25,602 nucleotides of DNA from F23-B02 sp963610045. GTDB taxonomy: Bacteria; Bacillota; Clostridia; Oscillospirales; Oscillospiraceae. Each line of letters starts with the position of its first letter. Within the stretch, counting starts at the first letter, position 1. Positions 5,430-13,052 of the stretch are shown piece after piece. The DNA is taken from contig CAVDMS010000018.1 in NCBI GenBank assembly GCA_963610045.1, positions 1 to 25,602 on the forward strand. The letters are read 5' to 3'. Both the position numbers and the translations under genes were made by a program. The notes below the pieces were generated by a model that saw nothing but the letters and a program-made list of their open reading frames with translations, searched no databases and was not told the origin of the DNA.

Positions 5430-6205
5430 GAGAGTTTTTAAGTCCCGGCTACGGCTACGGCTACGGCGACGGCTCCGGCGACGGCGACGGCTACGGCTAC
5501 GGCTCCGGCGACGACTACGGCTACGGCTCCGGCTCCGGCTACGGCTCCGGCGACGACTACGGCTACGGCTACGGCGACGGCTCCGGCTCCGGCTACGACT
5601 CCGGCGACGGCTCCGGCTCCGGCTACGACTCCGGCGACGGCTACGGCTACGGCTACGGCGACGGCTCCGGCTCCGGCTACGGCGACGGCTCCGGCTCCGG
5701 CTACGGCTCCGGCTACGGCTACGACATAAAATCTATTAACGGATGCCCTGTATGCCTCATCGATGGCGTTTATACAGTAATTCATCAACTTCACGGCAAT
5801 ATAGCTAAAGGTTCGATTCTCGGCGGCGATTTGTCGCTTACGCCGTGCTATGTAGTCAAGCGGGGCGGCATCTTTGCACATGGAGACACACTCCACGAAG
5901 CACAGGAGGCGCTCATATCAAAGCTCTTTGATGCACTCCCCGAAGATGAGCGCATAGACGCATTCTGCAAAGAGTTTAAAAATCTCGATGCAGTATATCC
6001 GATACGCACATTCTTTGAGTGGCACCATCGTTTAACAGGCAGCTGCGACGCCGGGCGGAGAGCGTTTGCAAAAGATCACGAGCTTGATATCGAAAACGGC
6101 AGCATGAGTGTGCGGGAGTTTTTAGAGCTTACAAAGAACGCCTACGGCGGCAGCACGATTCGCAAGGTGCTTGAGAGAGTGGAAGGGCGTACCGATGAAG
6201 CTTAA
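5417..6205 (+). CDS. Gly-Tyr/Ser/Asp repeat protein with DUF7666-like C-terminal domain
   Basis: 262 aa. Residues 11-102 are almost pure Gly-X dipeptides with X being Tyr, Ser or Asp, with rare GDDY and GYDS interruptions. Residues 103-258 form a conserved domain: Cys-containing NGCPVCLIDGVYTV, an imperfect repeat region, FAHGDTLHEAQEALISKL, RTFFEWHHRLTGSCDAGRRA and VREFLELTKNAYGG. That domain resembles DUF7666 of phages. Start overlaps the preceding stop, with no strong ribosome site, so translation is probably coupled. The repeat would be disordered, tyrosine-rich and adhesive or phase-separating. Function unknown. Confidence 0.75.
   Translation: MEGLREFLSPGYGYGYGDGSGDGDGYGYGSGDDYGYGSGSGYGSGDDYGYGYGDGSGSGYDSGDGSGSGYDSGDGYGYGYGDGSGSGYGDGSGSGYGSGYGYDIKSINGCPVCLIDGVYTVIHQLHGNIAKGSILGGDLSLTPCYVVKRGGIFAHGDTLHEAQEALISKLFDALPEDERIDAFCKEFKNLDAVYPIRTFFEWHHRLTGSCDAGRRAFAKDHELDIENGSMSVREFLELTKNAYGGSTIRKVLERVEGRTDEA
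5447..5722 (+). repeat. Hexanucleotide GGC-NNC coding repeat array
   Basis: About 46 units of GGCTAC, GGCTCC or GGCGAC in succession, encoding GY, GS and GD. Unlike ordinary codon usage, Gly is always GGC and the partner codon always ends in C. Such an array should be prone to slippage; changes in multiples of 6 bp would keep the frame and vary repeat length. Its reverse strand gives a false Ala-Val-Gly ORF. Confidence 0.95.
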
Positions 6206-6725
6206 TCAGTTTATCACAGCGCTTATCTGCGCCGTGCTGTTGGCGCTGCTGCTCTGCATCGTTTATGCTCGTGCAACATGGGAGGGCGGCTCTCCGCCCT
6301 CTCCCGCTCCGACGGTATCGGCAAATGCGGAATCCGTCGAGCCGTCACCGGAGCCGTCAGAGGCTCCCATATACTACGAGATGTATTTCACTGAGGAGGA
6401 CGTCAACGCCGTTGCAAAAATGCTGTGGGGCGAGGCACGAGGCTGCTCACGAGACAATCAAATCAAGTGCGTGTGGGTGGTTCTGAACCGCGTGGATGAT
6501 GAGCGCTTCCCCGATACGATAAAGGGCGTGCTTGAAGCTCCGGGGCAGTTTCACGGGTATTCCGAGAGCTACCCCGTGACGGACGAGCTATACGATGTGG
6601 CGTTTGATGTGCTTACTCGATGGAGCTATGAAAAACAAGGCGTTCCCGTTCGTCGAGAACTGCCGAGCAGCTTCCTGTGGTTTACGGGCGACGGAGTGAC
6701 AAACCACTTCAGGGCGGTGTTTTAA
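6195..6725 (+). CDS. SleB-type cell-wall hydrolase, membrane-anchored or secreted
   Basis: 176 aa. An N-terminal hydrophobic helix (about 8-25) is followed by a Pro/Ser/Glu linker (30-58) and a Hydrolase_2/SleB catalytic domain (about 66-176). The domain shows AKMLWGEARG with probable catalytic E80, QIKCVWVVLNRV, FPDTIKGVLEAPGQFHGY and a C-terminal LWFTGDGVTNHF. SleB proteins cut peptidoglycan as lytic transglycosylases. ATG 6195 overlaps the upstream stop by 11 nt and has GGAAGGG at good spacing; an in-frame TTG at 6171 is less likely. Its place in the early region, not the lysis cassette, is unusual. Confidence 0.85.
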   Translation: MKLNQFITALICAVLLALLLCIVYARATWEGGSPPSPAPTVSANAESVEPSPEPSEAPIYYEMYFTEEDVNAVAKMLWGEARGCSRDNQIKCVWVVLNRVDDERFPDTIKGVLEAPGQFHGYSESYPVTDELYDVAFDVLTRWSYEKQGVPVRRELPSSFLWFTGDGVTNHFRAVF

Positions 6726-6727
6726 AA

Positions 6728-7378
6728 ATGCTCGAAATGAAAACCTTATCCGGCAGGGAGGAATGGCTTGAGACCCGCTCGCATTACATCGGCGGCTCTG
6801 ATGCCTCGGCAGTTATCGGCCTTAACCCATACAAAACCAATTTGGAGCTTTGGGAGGAAAAGGTCGGTCTTGTTCAGGCGGAAGATATAGGCGATAAACC
6901 CTATGTGAAATACGGTCACGACGCCGAGCCTATGCTTCGAGCATTGTTCGCTATTGACTTCCCTGAGTACGAGGTGAGCTATGAGGAAAACAACATTTGG
7001 TTTAATGATGCCTACCCTTTCGCTCATGCGTCGCTTGATGGATGGCTGACAGATCAAGACGGCAGAAAGGGTGTACTCGAAGTCAAAACTACGAACATCC
7101 TTCGATCGATGCAGAAGGAGAAGTGGGATCATCGGATACCGGACAACTACTACGTCCAAGTGGTTCACTACCTGATGGTAACCGGCTTTGACTTCGCTGT
7201 CCTGAAAGCACAGCTGAAGTTCGATTTCGGCGGTGACATTCTACTGCACACAAAGCATTACAAAATCGAGCGCTCTGAGGTTCAGGAAGATATTGATTAT
7301 CTTGCGCAGAAAGAGGCGGATTTTTGGAAATGCGTTAAAAACAGCAGAAAACCGGCGCTGCTTCTGCCGGAAATCTAA
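6728..7378 (+). CDS. YqaJ/lambda-exonuclease-family viral recombinase
   Basis: 216 aa alkaline exonuclease-type protein that would resect double-strand ends and load RecT. Motifs: IGGSDASAVIGLNPY (21-35), YGHDAE (62-67), ASLDGW with D104, LEVKTT with E118 and K120 (PD-(D/E)xK core), and YYVQVVHYLMV (Q144). All metal-binding residues are present. An upstream in-frame start at 6677 would overlap the hydrolase; ATG 6728 follows its stop by two bases and is preferred, with a modest GGGCGGTG site. Forms a recombination module with the DUF1351 and RecT genes downstream. Confidence 0.9.
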   Translation: MLEMKTLSGREEWLETRSHYIGGSDASAVIGLNPYKTNLELWEEKVGLVQAEDIGDKPYVKYGHDAEPMLRALFAIDFPEYEVSYEENNIWFNDAYPFAHASLDGWLTDQDGRKGVLEVKTTNILRSMQKEKWDHRIPDNYYVQVVHYLMVTGFDFAVLKAQLKFDFGGDILLHTKHYKIERSEVQEDIDYLAQKEADFWKCVKNSRKPALLLPEI

Positions 7379-7393
7379 GAAAAGGAGAAATAC

Positions 7394-8215
7394 ATGGAGT
7401 TAAAAGTCAATGAAGTGGTGCTTCCTGCACCAATCACCTTCAACTATGAAGAGCTTCGGACGGAGCTGCTTCAGAAGGTGTCTGTCTACGAAAGTATGGT
7501 CTACACTGAGGATCAGATCAAGGAAGCCAAGGCAGACCGAGCGGCACTGAACCGGCTGAAGAAAGCCCTGAACGATGAGCGCATCAGGCAGGAAAAGACC
7601 TATATGCAGCCGTTCAACGCCTTCAAATCTCAGATAGCCGAGCTTGTTAAAATCATCGACAAATCAGTATCCGTCGTGGACAAGCAGGTCAAAGAATTCG
7701 AGGAGCAGCAGAGAGCTGAAAAGCTGAAAGCCATTGAAGAATACTGGCATTCCGTTCTTGCGGACAACAAGGTTCCGGAAGCTGTTTCTTTCAAACAGAT
7801 TCTTGATGACAAGTGGCTGAACGCTTCTGTTTCTATGAAGTCTATTCAGGGAGCAATTGACGGCAGGCTTGAACAGATGGCGAAAGACCTTGCTGTAATC
7901 GCTGATTTGCCGTCCTACGCCTTTGAAGCGCAGGAGTGCTACATGGACACCCTCGACCTTGCAAAAGCCGTCAGCGAAGCCCACAGGCTTCAGGAACAGG
8001 CCGAGAAAAGGGCTGCATGGGAAGCAGCGCAGCAGAAATGCGCAGAAAAAGCCTCCCCCGTTACGCAGATCAAGCCCGACATCAATGACCCGGATGGTCT
8101 CGAAAACAGTCCTTGCCGTCAGTGGATTGGTTTTCAGGCATTTCTTTCCGCAGATGAAGCACGGGCGTTGGGCGCATGGCTCAAGGCTAACGGCATTAAA
8201 TATAGGTCCATTTAA
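7394..8215 (+). CDS. DUF1351 phage protein, recombination module
   Basis: 273 aa. Charged helical protein: residues about 15-120 form a long coiled-coil-rich region (YTEDQIKEAKADRAALNRLK, then EKTYMQPFNAFKSQIAEL), followed by a middle helical domain, a second coiled segment near 195-220 and a C-terminal domain with RQWIGFQAFLSADEARALGAWL, where the last helices look like a small substrate-binding or interaction unit. DUF1351 genes are regular partners of RecT or other single-strand annealing proteins in Firmicutes phages. AAAGGAG precedes the ATG. Exact role unknown. Confidence 0.85.
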   Translation: MELKVNEVVLPAPITFNYEELRTELLQKVSVYESMVYTEDQIKEAKADRAALNRLKKALNDERIRQEKTYMQPFNAFKSQIAELVKIIDKSVSVVDKQVKEFEEQQRAEKLKAIEEYWHSVLADNKVPEAVSFKQILDDKWLNASVSMKSIQGAIDGRLEQMAKDLAVIADLPSYAFEAQECYMDTLDLAKAVSEAHRLQEQAEKRAAWEAAQQKCAEKASPVTQIKPDINDPDGLENSPCRQWIGFQAFLSADEARALGAWLKANGIKYRSI

Positions 8216-8231
8216 GGAGGGATAAACATAA

Positions 8232-8663
8232 ATGGCAAATATTGTTGGATTAGACCTGAATATTGATCAGGATTATCTTGCCGAAGCCGTCCGGCAGACC
8301 GTAATAATGGGAATTTCTGAATCCCTGAACAGCAAAAACGAAATTGTAAGTCAAATTGTAGGAATGACCTTGAGCACACGGGTTAACAACAAAGGCATTA
8401 TAAGCGACTATGCTCGTGACAACAAATACACTCTGCTTGAATACTATGTCCGCAAAATGATTGAAGAAGTTGCGGCGGAAGAAATGCAAGCAATTGTTAA
8501 CGAGCGCAAGCCTGAAATCACAAAGGCGATCCGTGAAGAACTTTCAAAGAAAGTCAATTACACAAAGTTTGTTGATTCCTTCATCGACAATGTATCAAGC
8601 GCCGTCAGCAACACATGGGTTCCTAAAATCGAAATTAACTTTGAGCAGAGAAAGGATTATTGA
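8232..8663 (+). CDS. Phage protein of unknown function between DUF1351 and RecT
   Basis: 143 aa, mostly helical and soluble. Visible features are an N-terminal GLDLNIDQDYLAEAVRQTVI segment, a basic-acidic region YYVRKMIEEVAAEEMQAIV and a C-terminal VPKIEINFEQ strand. No catalytic motif or known domain is recognised. AGGAGG lies upstream of the ATG at normal spacing. Because it is embedded between recombination genes in one operon it may be an accessory of the exonuclease/annealase pair, which is inference from position only. Confidence 0.8.
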   Translation: MANIVGLDLNIDQDYLAEAVRQTVIMGISESLNSKNEIVSQIVGMTLSTRVNNKGIISDYARDNKYTLLEYYVRKMIEEVAAEEMQAIVNERKPEITKAIREELSKKVNYTKFVDSFIDNVSSAVSNTWVPKIEINFEQRKDY

Positions 8664-8665
8664 TC

Positions 8666-9601
8666 ATGGCAGTAAATAATTCACTTCAGAAGTCACAGAA
8701 AAGACTTAGCATAGGCTCATATCTCACCGGCGACGCAGTCAGGCAGCGCATAAATCAGGTGATAGGCGGCAAAGACGGACAGCGTTTTATTTCCGCTGTC
8801 GTATCTGCGGTGCAGACGAATCCGGCGCTTCAGGAATGCTCCAATCAGAGTATCCTTTCCGCCGCCCTTTTGGGCGAGAGCCTCAAGCTTTCGCCGTCCC
8901 CTCAGCTCGGTCAGTATTATATCGTCCCCTTTAACGACAAGGACAGGGGCAAGGTCGCACAGTTCCTGCTAGGCTACAAGGGCTATATCCAGCTTGCAAT
9001 TCGCTCCGGACAGTACAAAAAGCTGAACGTGCTCGCAATCAAAGCGGGCGAACTCGTCCGCTTTGATCCGCTCAACGAAGAAATCGAAGTGAAGTTGATC
9101 GAGGACGAAGAACAGCGTGAAGCGGCTGAGACCATCGGTTACTACGCCATGTTCGAGTACACCAATGGCTTCCGCAAGGCTATTTACTGGAGCAAGAAGA
9201 AAATGCTTGCCCACGCCGACAAGTACAGCCAGGCATTTTCGACCAATGGCGGCACCGTCAAAACACGGTACGGCGAAAAAACAAAGGTCTCTTACGCCGA
9301 CTACGCAGCCGGAAACTTCGATCAGAAGGATGCATGGATGTATTCATCGTTTTGGTATAAGGATTTTGACGGCATGGCATACAAAACTATGCTGCGGCAG
9401 CTTATCAGCAAATGGGGCATTATGTCCATCGATATGGCTTCAGCAATTGAGGCGGATATGGCCGTCATTAACGACGACGGCACAAAGGACTATGTCGAAA
9501 ACGACCCCGATGTTATCGAAATGGAGCCGACATCCGAGCCGATGCAGGAAGCCCCGACAGACGACATTCACTCGGCACTGTTTGGCGGGGAGCGCATATG
9601 A
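8666..9601 (+). CDS. recT: RecT single-strand annealing protein
   Basis: 311 aa, typical RecT length. Characteristic segments: ECSNQSILSAALLGESLKLSPSP, GQYYIVPFNDK, AQFLLGYKGYIQLAIRSGQY, AWMYSSFWYKDFDGMAYKTM and LRQLISKWGIMS, then an acidic disordered tail (about 260-305) that may bind host SSB or the exonuclease. It anneals complementary strands during phage recombination with the YqaJ exonuclease. ATG 8666 is preferred to an in-frame TTG at 8660, as AAAGG lies ten bases ahead. The stop overlaps the next start (ATATGA). Confidence 0.95.
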   Translation: MAVNNSLQKSQKRLSIGSYLTGDAVRQRINQVIGGKDGQRFISAVVSAVQTNPALQECSNQSILSAALLGESLKLSPSPQLGQYYIVPFNDKDRGKVAQFLLGYKGYIQLAIRSGQYKKLNVLAIKAGELVRFDPLNEEIEVKLIEDEEQREAAETIGYYAMFEYTNGFRKAIYWSKKKMLAHADKYSQAFSTNGGTVKTRYGEKTKVSYADYAAGNFDQKDAWMYSSFWYKDFDGMAYKTMLRQLISKWGIMSIDMASAIEADMAVINDDGTKDYVENDPDVIEMEPTSEPMQEAPTDDIHSALFGGERI

Positions 9602-9957
9602 CAGCTAAAACCAAATACGGCAGCCGAAAGATCATAATCGACGGCATTGTTTTTGACAGCATCCGTGAGGGCAACCGCTACGCCGAGCTGAAATTGCTTG
9701 AGCGGGCAGGCAAAATTTCAGGGCTAAAAAGGCAGATGAAATACCTGCTCATACCATCACAGTATGAGGATGAAGTAATTAACGGCAAAAACAAACGCCG
9801 TTGTATTGAGCGGGCTTGTGTTTATGTAGCCGATTTCATCTATCTTGAAGATGGAGAACTCGTCGTAGAGGACTGCAAGGGCTTTAGGACGGAAGCATAC
9901 ATAATCAAAAGAAAACTGATGCTTCAGAACTACGGCATCAGAATTCGTGAAACATAG
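9598..9957 (+). CDS. DUF1064 phage nuclease-like protein
   Basis: 119 aa. Contains KIIIDGIVFDSIREGNRYAE, LKRQMKYLLIP, a Y-V-A-DF-I-Y core and VVEDCKGFRTEAYIIKRKLM. DUF1064 has the PD-(D/E)xK nuclease fold, with E23-like, D in ADF, and E-x-K (EDCKG) residues visible. Possible activity on branched or single-strand intermediates of recombination/replication. Starts within the RecT stop (ATGA), so it is translationally coupled. Confidence 0.85.
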   Translation: MTAKTKYGSRKIIIDGIVFDSIREGNRYAELKLLERAGKISGLKRQMKYLLIPSQYEDEVINGKNKRRCIERACVYVADFIYLEDGELVVEDCKGFRTEAYIIKRKLMLQNYGIRIRET

Positions 9958-9967
9958 GGAGGGTACG

Positions 9968-10186
9968 ATGAATCAGTGTGAACGAGTACTCCGGCACATG
10001 AAAGATCACGGGAGCATTACCTCCGCTGAGGCGATAACCGAATACGGCGTATACCGGCTTGCATCTCGTATCAGCGATCTAAAAAGTAAAGGCGTAGCCA
10101 TAAAAAAAGAAACAGTTAGCGGTAAAAACCGCTACGGTGAAAGCACGAGTTTTGCCCGATACTCCCTCAGAAATGGGGTGAGCTAA
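9968..10186 (+). CDS. Small winged-HTH phage protein
   Basis: 72 aa. MNQCERVLRHMKDHGSITSA then ITEYGVYRLASRISDLKSKG form a clear winged helix-turn-helix, with a basic wing (KKETVSGKNRYGE) and YSL end. It resembles HTH_39-type proteins found just upstream of phage replication genes. ATG 9968 follows a GGGAGGG site; the frame is open upstream to 9947 but that ATG overlaps the previous stop and lacks a site. Probably binds DNA; target unknown. Confidence 0.82.
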   Translation: MNQCERVLRHMKDHGSITSAEAITEYGVYRLASRISDLKSKGVAIKKETVSGKNRYGESTSFARYSLRNGVS

Positions 10187-10189
10187 AGC

Positions 10190-10948
10190 ATGCCGAACCG
10201 AATCCTGAAAGAGAGCATTTGCACTTCGGAGAAAATCTCAGGATTAACGGATTTTGAATTTCGGTTATGGGCGGGGCTTATTACCCAGGCAGACGATGCC
10301 GGGCGTGGCGATGCACGTCCGGCGATCATAAAAGGCAGAGTATTCCCGCTCCGGGAACGGATCAGCGCAAAAGATATAGATGCATCACTCCACGCTTTGG
10401 CGGCTAAAGGCTGCGTTTCCCTCTACACGGTAGGCGGGAAGCCCTACTTTTGGTTCCCAAGTTGGGCTGAACATCAGCGTATCAGAAACTGCGTTCCGAA
10501 ATACCCCGGTCCAGAAAATTCTGACAATCTGCCGCAACTCGCCGCAGATTGCGGCAGCTCGCCGCAACTCGCCGCAGATTGCCGCCTTAATCCAATCCAA
10601 TCCAATCCGAATACAGAATCCGAATCCGAATCCAATACTCTTGCGCATTCCGCAGCAGGCGCTGCGGGTGAGAGTGAAAAAGCAGACCCGTTTGAGGTGT
10701 TTTGGAAAGCCTATCCCAAGAAAAAGAGCAAGGGCGACGCTAAAAAAGCTTTTGCAGCACTCAAAAACGTCAACTTAGATCAGCTTCTCAGCGCTCTTGA
10801 GGAGCAGAAAAAGAGCAAGGACTGGCTCAAAGAGGGCGGTCAATTTATTCCCTACCCCGCAACATGGCTGCGCCGCTGCTGTTGGGAGGATGAACAGGAG
10901 GTAAATACAGAGAATGCAGGAAACACAGACTACGGCACAATCCTCTGA
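10190..10948 (+). CDS. Replication initiator / replisome organiser
   Basis: 252 aa. The N-terminal half (1-110) is a winged-helix region typical of phage replisome organisers (ICTSEKISGLTDFEFRLWAG, LERI-type helices, GGKPYFWFPSWAEHQRI). A low-complexity linker (about 111-165) is encoded by short DNA repeats, and the C-terminal part (about 166-235) carries FEVFWKAYPKKKSKGDAKKA, the DnaD/phage-initiator tail motif. It should open the origin and recruit the DnaC-like loader encoded next. Starts with ATG behind GGGGTGAG. It overlaps the loader gene by 35 nt. As in lambda O, the origin may lie within this gene. Confidence 0.85.
   Translation: MPNRILKESICTSEKISGLTDFEFRLWAGLITQADDAGRGDARPAIIKGRVFPLRERISAKDIDASLHALAAKGCVSLYTVGGKPYFWFPSWAEHQRIRNCVPKYPGPENSDNLPQLAADCGSSPQLAADCRLNPIQSNPNTESESESNTLAHSAAGAAGESEKADPFEVFWKAYPKKKSKGDAKKAFAALKNVNLDQLLSALEEQKKSKDWLKEGGQFIPYPATWLRRCCWEDEQEVNTENAGNTDYGTIL
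10531..10633 (+). repeat. Helically phased repeats inside the initiator gene, candidate origin
   Basis: From 10531 to 10590, GCCGCA-type units begin every 10 bp (10531, 10541, 10551, 10561, 10571, 10581), including a perfect 22-bp repeat of 10531-10552 at 10561-10582. Next come four AATCC units at 5-bp period (10589-10608) and three GAATCC units at 6-bp period (10616-10633). Such phased arrays within an initiator gene recall iteron origins. Confidence 0.65.
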
Positions 10949-11771
10949 GCTGCCGGAGATTGATAGGCCAACGAAACTCAAAGCAGAGCTGTTCAATGCT
11001 ATGTTCGGCAGACTCGACGAGCGGGACGGCTACTCATGCGCTCTTTGCAGAAACAGGGGCGTTATTGCCTATCCCGAAATAACGGAGTTTGGCTACAGCT
11101 CGGTTGTTTTCCGGGAGTGCGTGTGCATGAAGCCCCGTCGCAGCTTGCGACGGCTCGAAAAGAGCGGATTAAAGAATCTGATCAAGGACTACACATTTGC
11201 ACGCTTCAACGTGTACAAGCCGTGGCAGGAGTTGATGTACAACGCTGCAAAGCTGTATGCAGAAAAGCCCGAAGGGTGGTTCTTTGTCGGAGGGCAGAGC
11301 GGGAGCGGGAAAACGCATATCTGCACAGCTATATGCAGAGAGTTCTTGCTCAACGGTAGAGCCGTAATTTATATGCTTTGGCGTGATGCAGTCACGCAGC
11401 TCAAGGCGGCGGTGACGGACGAGAAGCGCTATGCTGAGCTAATCAACGAGTACAAAACCGCCGATGTGCTGTATGTCGACGATCTGTTTAAATGCGGGCG
11501 CAGCAAGGATGCGGCAGCGCAGCCTACAAGCGGCGACATCAACGTAGCCTTTGAAATCCTCAACTATCGGTACAACGACCCCGCTCTGATCACCATCATC
11601 TCAAGCGAGTACAGCATCGGAGATATCATCGACATAGACGAATCTGTCGGGAGTAAAATCTATCAGCGCACGAAAGACGGCAGCAACGGCTACTCTATCA
11701 ACATCAAGCGGGATAGAGATAAAAACTACAGGCTGCGCAGTGCGGCTGAACCGAGAAAGGAGCAACAATGA
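10914..11771 (+). CDS. DnaC/DnaI-like helicase loader ATPase
   Basis: 285 aa. Cys-rich N-terminal region with C42, C45, C69 and C71 (CALCRNRG and ECVC) likely binds zinc, as in loaders of DnaI type. The AAA+ domain has Walker A GGQSGSGKTH (126-135) and Walker B VLYVDD (185-190), with a sensor-like IISSEY near 230 and an arginine-containing SKIYQRTK. It would load the host replicative helicase at the phage origin with the initiator encoded upstream. ATG 10914 overlaps the initiator end by 35 nt; the GGAGG near 10902 fits this start. Confidence 0.9.
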   Translation: MQETQTTAQSSELPEIDRPTKLKAELFNAMFGRLDERDGYSCALCRNRGVIAYPEITEFGYSSVVFRECVCMKPRRSLRRLEKSGLKNLIKDYTFARFNVYKPWQELMYNAAKLYAEKPEGWFFVGGQSGSGKTHICTAICREFLLNGRAVIYMLWRDAVTQLKAAVTDEKRYAELINEYKTADVLYVDDLFKCGRSKDAAAQPTSGDINVAFEILNYRYNDPALITIISSEYSIGDIIDIDESVGSKIYQRTKDGSNGYSINIKRDRDKNYRLRSAAEPRKEQQ

Positions 11772-12073
11772 CAGAGCAAGACATGATAATTCAAGACCTC
11801 CGGCGTGAGGTGGCGCAGCTCAAGGCAGAGCTTGAGTGGAAGCAGAAAGAGATCGTGCTTGCACAGCGCCACGCTCGGCAGTGGATAAGCGTGGCGGATA
11901 GGCTGCCGAGTGTGGAAGAAGATGTGCTTGTGTTGACGAAAAGCAAGAGCGGCTCGGTGAATGTGGACAAAGGCTACTTTGCCGCAGACCTCGGACGTTT
12001 TGTGCATCGTGGCAGCGCAAAAATCACCCACTGGATGCCGCTGCCGGAGCCGCCGAAGGAGGCTTTCGCTTGA
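11768..12073 (+). CDS. DUF551 phage protein
   Basis: 101 aa. N-terminal heptad-like helix (REVAQLKAELEWKQKEI) followed by the DUF551 signature QWISVADRLPSVEEDVLVLT, a GYFAADLGRF strand region and ITHWMPLPEPP near the C-terminus. DUF551 proteins are common in phage early regions, function not known to me. Start overlaps the loader stop (ATGA); GAAAGGAG lies just upstream. Confidence 0.9.
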   Translation: MTEQDMIIQDLRREVAQLKAELEWKQKEIVLAQRHARQWISVADRLPSVEEDVLVLTKSKSGSVNVDKGYFAADLGRFVHRGSAKITHWMPLPEPPKEAFA

Positions 12074-12756
12074 CTGAAGCATTTAACATCGACTGCATGG
12101 AGTACATAAAAACCTTGCCCGATAAGGCTTTTGACTTAGCTGTTGTCGACCCGCCATACGGAGACGGCGGAGGCTCGTTCAAAAGAACAGACAAGAGCCG
12201 TTTTGGGGGGGCGTTTGATAGCTACAAAAAAGGGGGGGCAGTTACTCGCACAGGCGGGAAATGGGCAGCAAAGTACGGTAAAAAAATCATAGCGTGGGAC
12301 ATTGCCCCGAAGGAAGAGTATTTTACAGAACTTTTTCGTGTCTCACGCAATCAAATTATTTGGGGCGGCAATTATTTTGCCCTACCGCCGACAAGGTGCT
12401 TTCTAATACTCCGTAAAACAAATATTCCTGAAAATTTCTCAATGGCGATGTGCGAATACGCATGGACGAGCTTCAACGATAATGCAAAGGTGATTGATAT
12501 CAATATGCAAAATCAAATCGGGCGGTTTCATCCAACACAGAAACCCGTGGAGCTTTATGAATGGATATATAGCCGTTACGCAAAAGAGGGCGACAAAATC
12601 CTTGATACGCACTTGGGCAGTGGCTCAAGCAGGATAGCGGCTTATAATATGGGCTTCGACTTTGTCGGATGTGAAATTGATAAGGAGTACTTTGACAAGC
12701 AAGAGGAGCGCTTTGCGGTGCATTCGTCACAAGCAAATTTGTTTTTAGAAGATTAA
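12070..12756 (+). CDS. Phage DNA methyltransferase (N6-adenine/N4-cytosine type)
   Basis: 228 aa. Catalytic VVDPPYGD (D27-P-P-Y30) precedes the SAM-side motif LDTHLGSGSSRIA (178-190), with HPTQKP at 154-159, giving the order of beta-class MTases. A Gly/Lys-rich insert (about 31-70) separates the DPPY motif from the core. No cognate nuclease is adjacent, so it is an orphan enzyme that probably protects phage DNA from host restriction. Start is TTG at 12070 overlapping the previous stop, supported by GGAGG eight bases upstream. Target sequence cannot be read from the protein. Confidence 0.92.
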   Translation: MTEAFNIDCMEYIKTLPDKAFDLAVVDPPYGDGGGSFKRTDKSRFGGAFDSYKKGGAVTRTGGKWAAKYGKKIIAWDIAPKEEYFTELFRVSRNQIIWGGNYFALPPTRCFLILRKTNIPENFSMAMCEYAWTSFNDNAKVIDINMQNQIGRFHPTQKPVELYEWIYSRYAKEGDKILDTHLGSGSSRIAAYNMGFDFVGCEIDKEYFDKQEERFAVHSSQANLFLED

Positions 12757-12773
12757 AGAAAGGAGGTAGTGAA

Positions 12774-12950
12774 ATGAACTTCATCGAAACCGCTTATATG
12801 CCCAATCAGTTTGCCATACTGCCGTCCTTCGGCATTGTGAAAAGCAGCGGCAAGTATCGTTGCCGTCTCAGCGTCCTTGTGGGCTTCTATGGAATAAGCT
12901 TCGGCTTGGGAAAGCCTTTGCATGAGGAGGTAGACAATGGAACGACTTAA
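12774..12950 (+). CDS. Small phage ORF (58 aa), unknown
   Basis: Starts MNFIETAYMPNQFAILPSFG and ends LHEEVDNGTT. AAAGGAGG precedes the ATG, and the C-terminal end overlaps the Lar-like ORF by 14 nt. Its middle section (LSVLVGFYGISFGLG) is moderately hydrophobic, possibly a buried strand or membrane-associated segment. No domain is recognised. A strong ribosome site and conserved operon spacing support that it is a gene. Confidence 0.6.
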   Translation: MNFIETAYMPNQFAILPSFGIVKSSGKYRCRLSVLVGFYGISFGLGKPLHEEVDNGTT

Positions 12951-13050
12951 ACCTTGCCCGTTCTGCGGAGGAGAAGCGGCATTCATCGGAGATACAGCGT
13001 CAATTAAGTGCAAGAAATTATGCCAAGGAATCATGGAACAGGAGGGTTAA
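12937..13050 (+). CDS. Lar-like small zinc-ribbon protein (37 aa)
   Basis: MERLKPCPFCGGEAAFIGDT opens with the LKPCPFCGGEA signature of the Lar/restriction-alleviation-like zinc-ribbon family. The second half carries IKCKKLCQG, a C-x3-C instead of the usual C-x2-C, and is shorter than typical members, so it may be minimal or decayed. GAGGAGG precedes the ATG. True Lar modulates host type I restriction; that role here is only inferred from the motif. Confidence 0.6.
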   Translation: MERLKPCPFCGGEAAFIGDTASIKCKKLCQGIMEQEG

Positions 13051-13052
13051 TG

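Noticed and set aside
5438..5896. Long minus-strand ORF encoding Ala-Val-Gly repeats
   Set aside because: It is the reverse-strand reading of the GGC-NNC array and conserved domain; no ribosome site fits.
10531..10633. CRISPR-like array
   Set aside because: Units are 5-10 bp and contiguous without unique spacers, and they lie inside a coding gene.
12070..12756. Complete restriction-modification system
   Set aside because: No nuclease is adjacent to the methyltransferase; the Mrr-like protein is 8.5 kb away on the other strand with different regulation, so pairing is unsupported.
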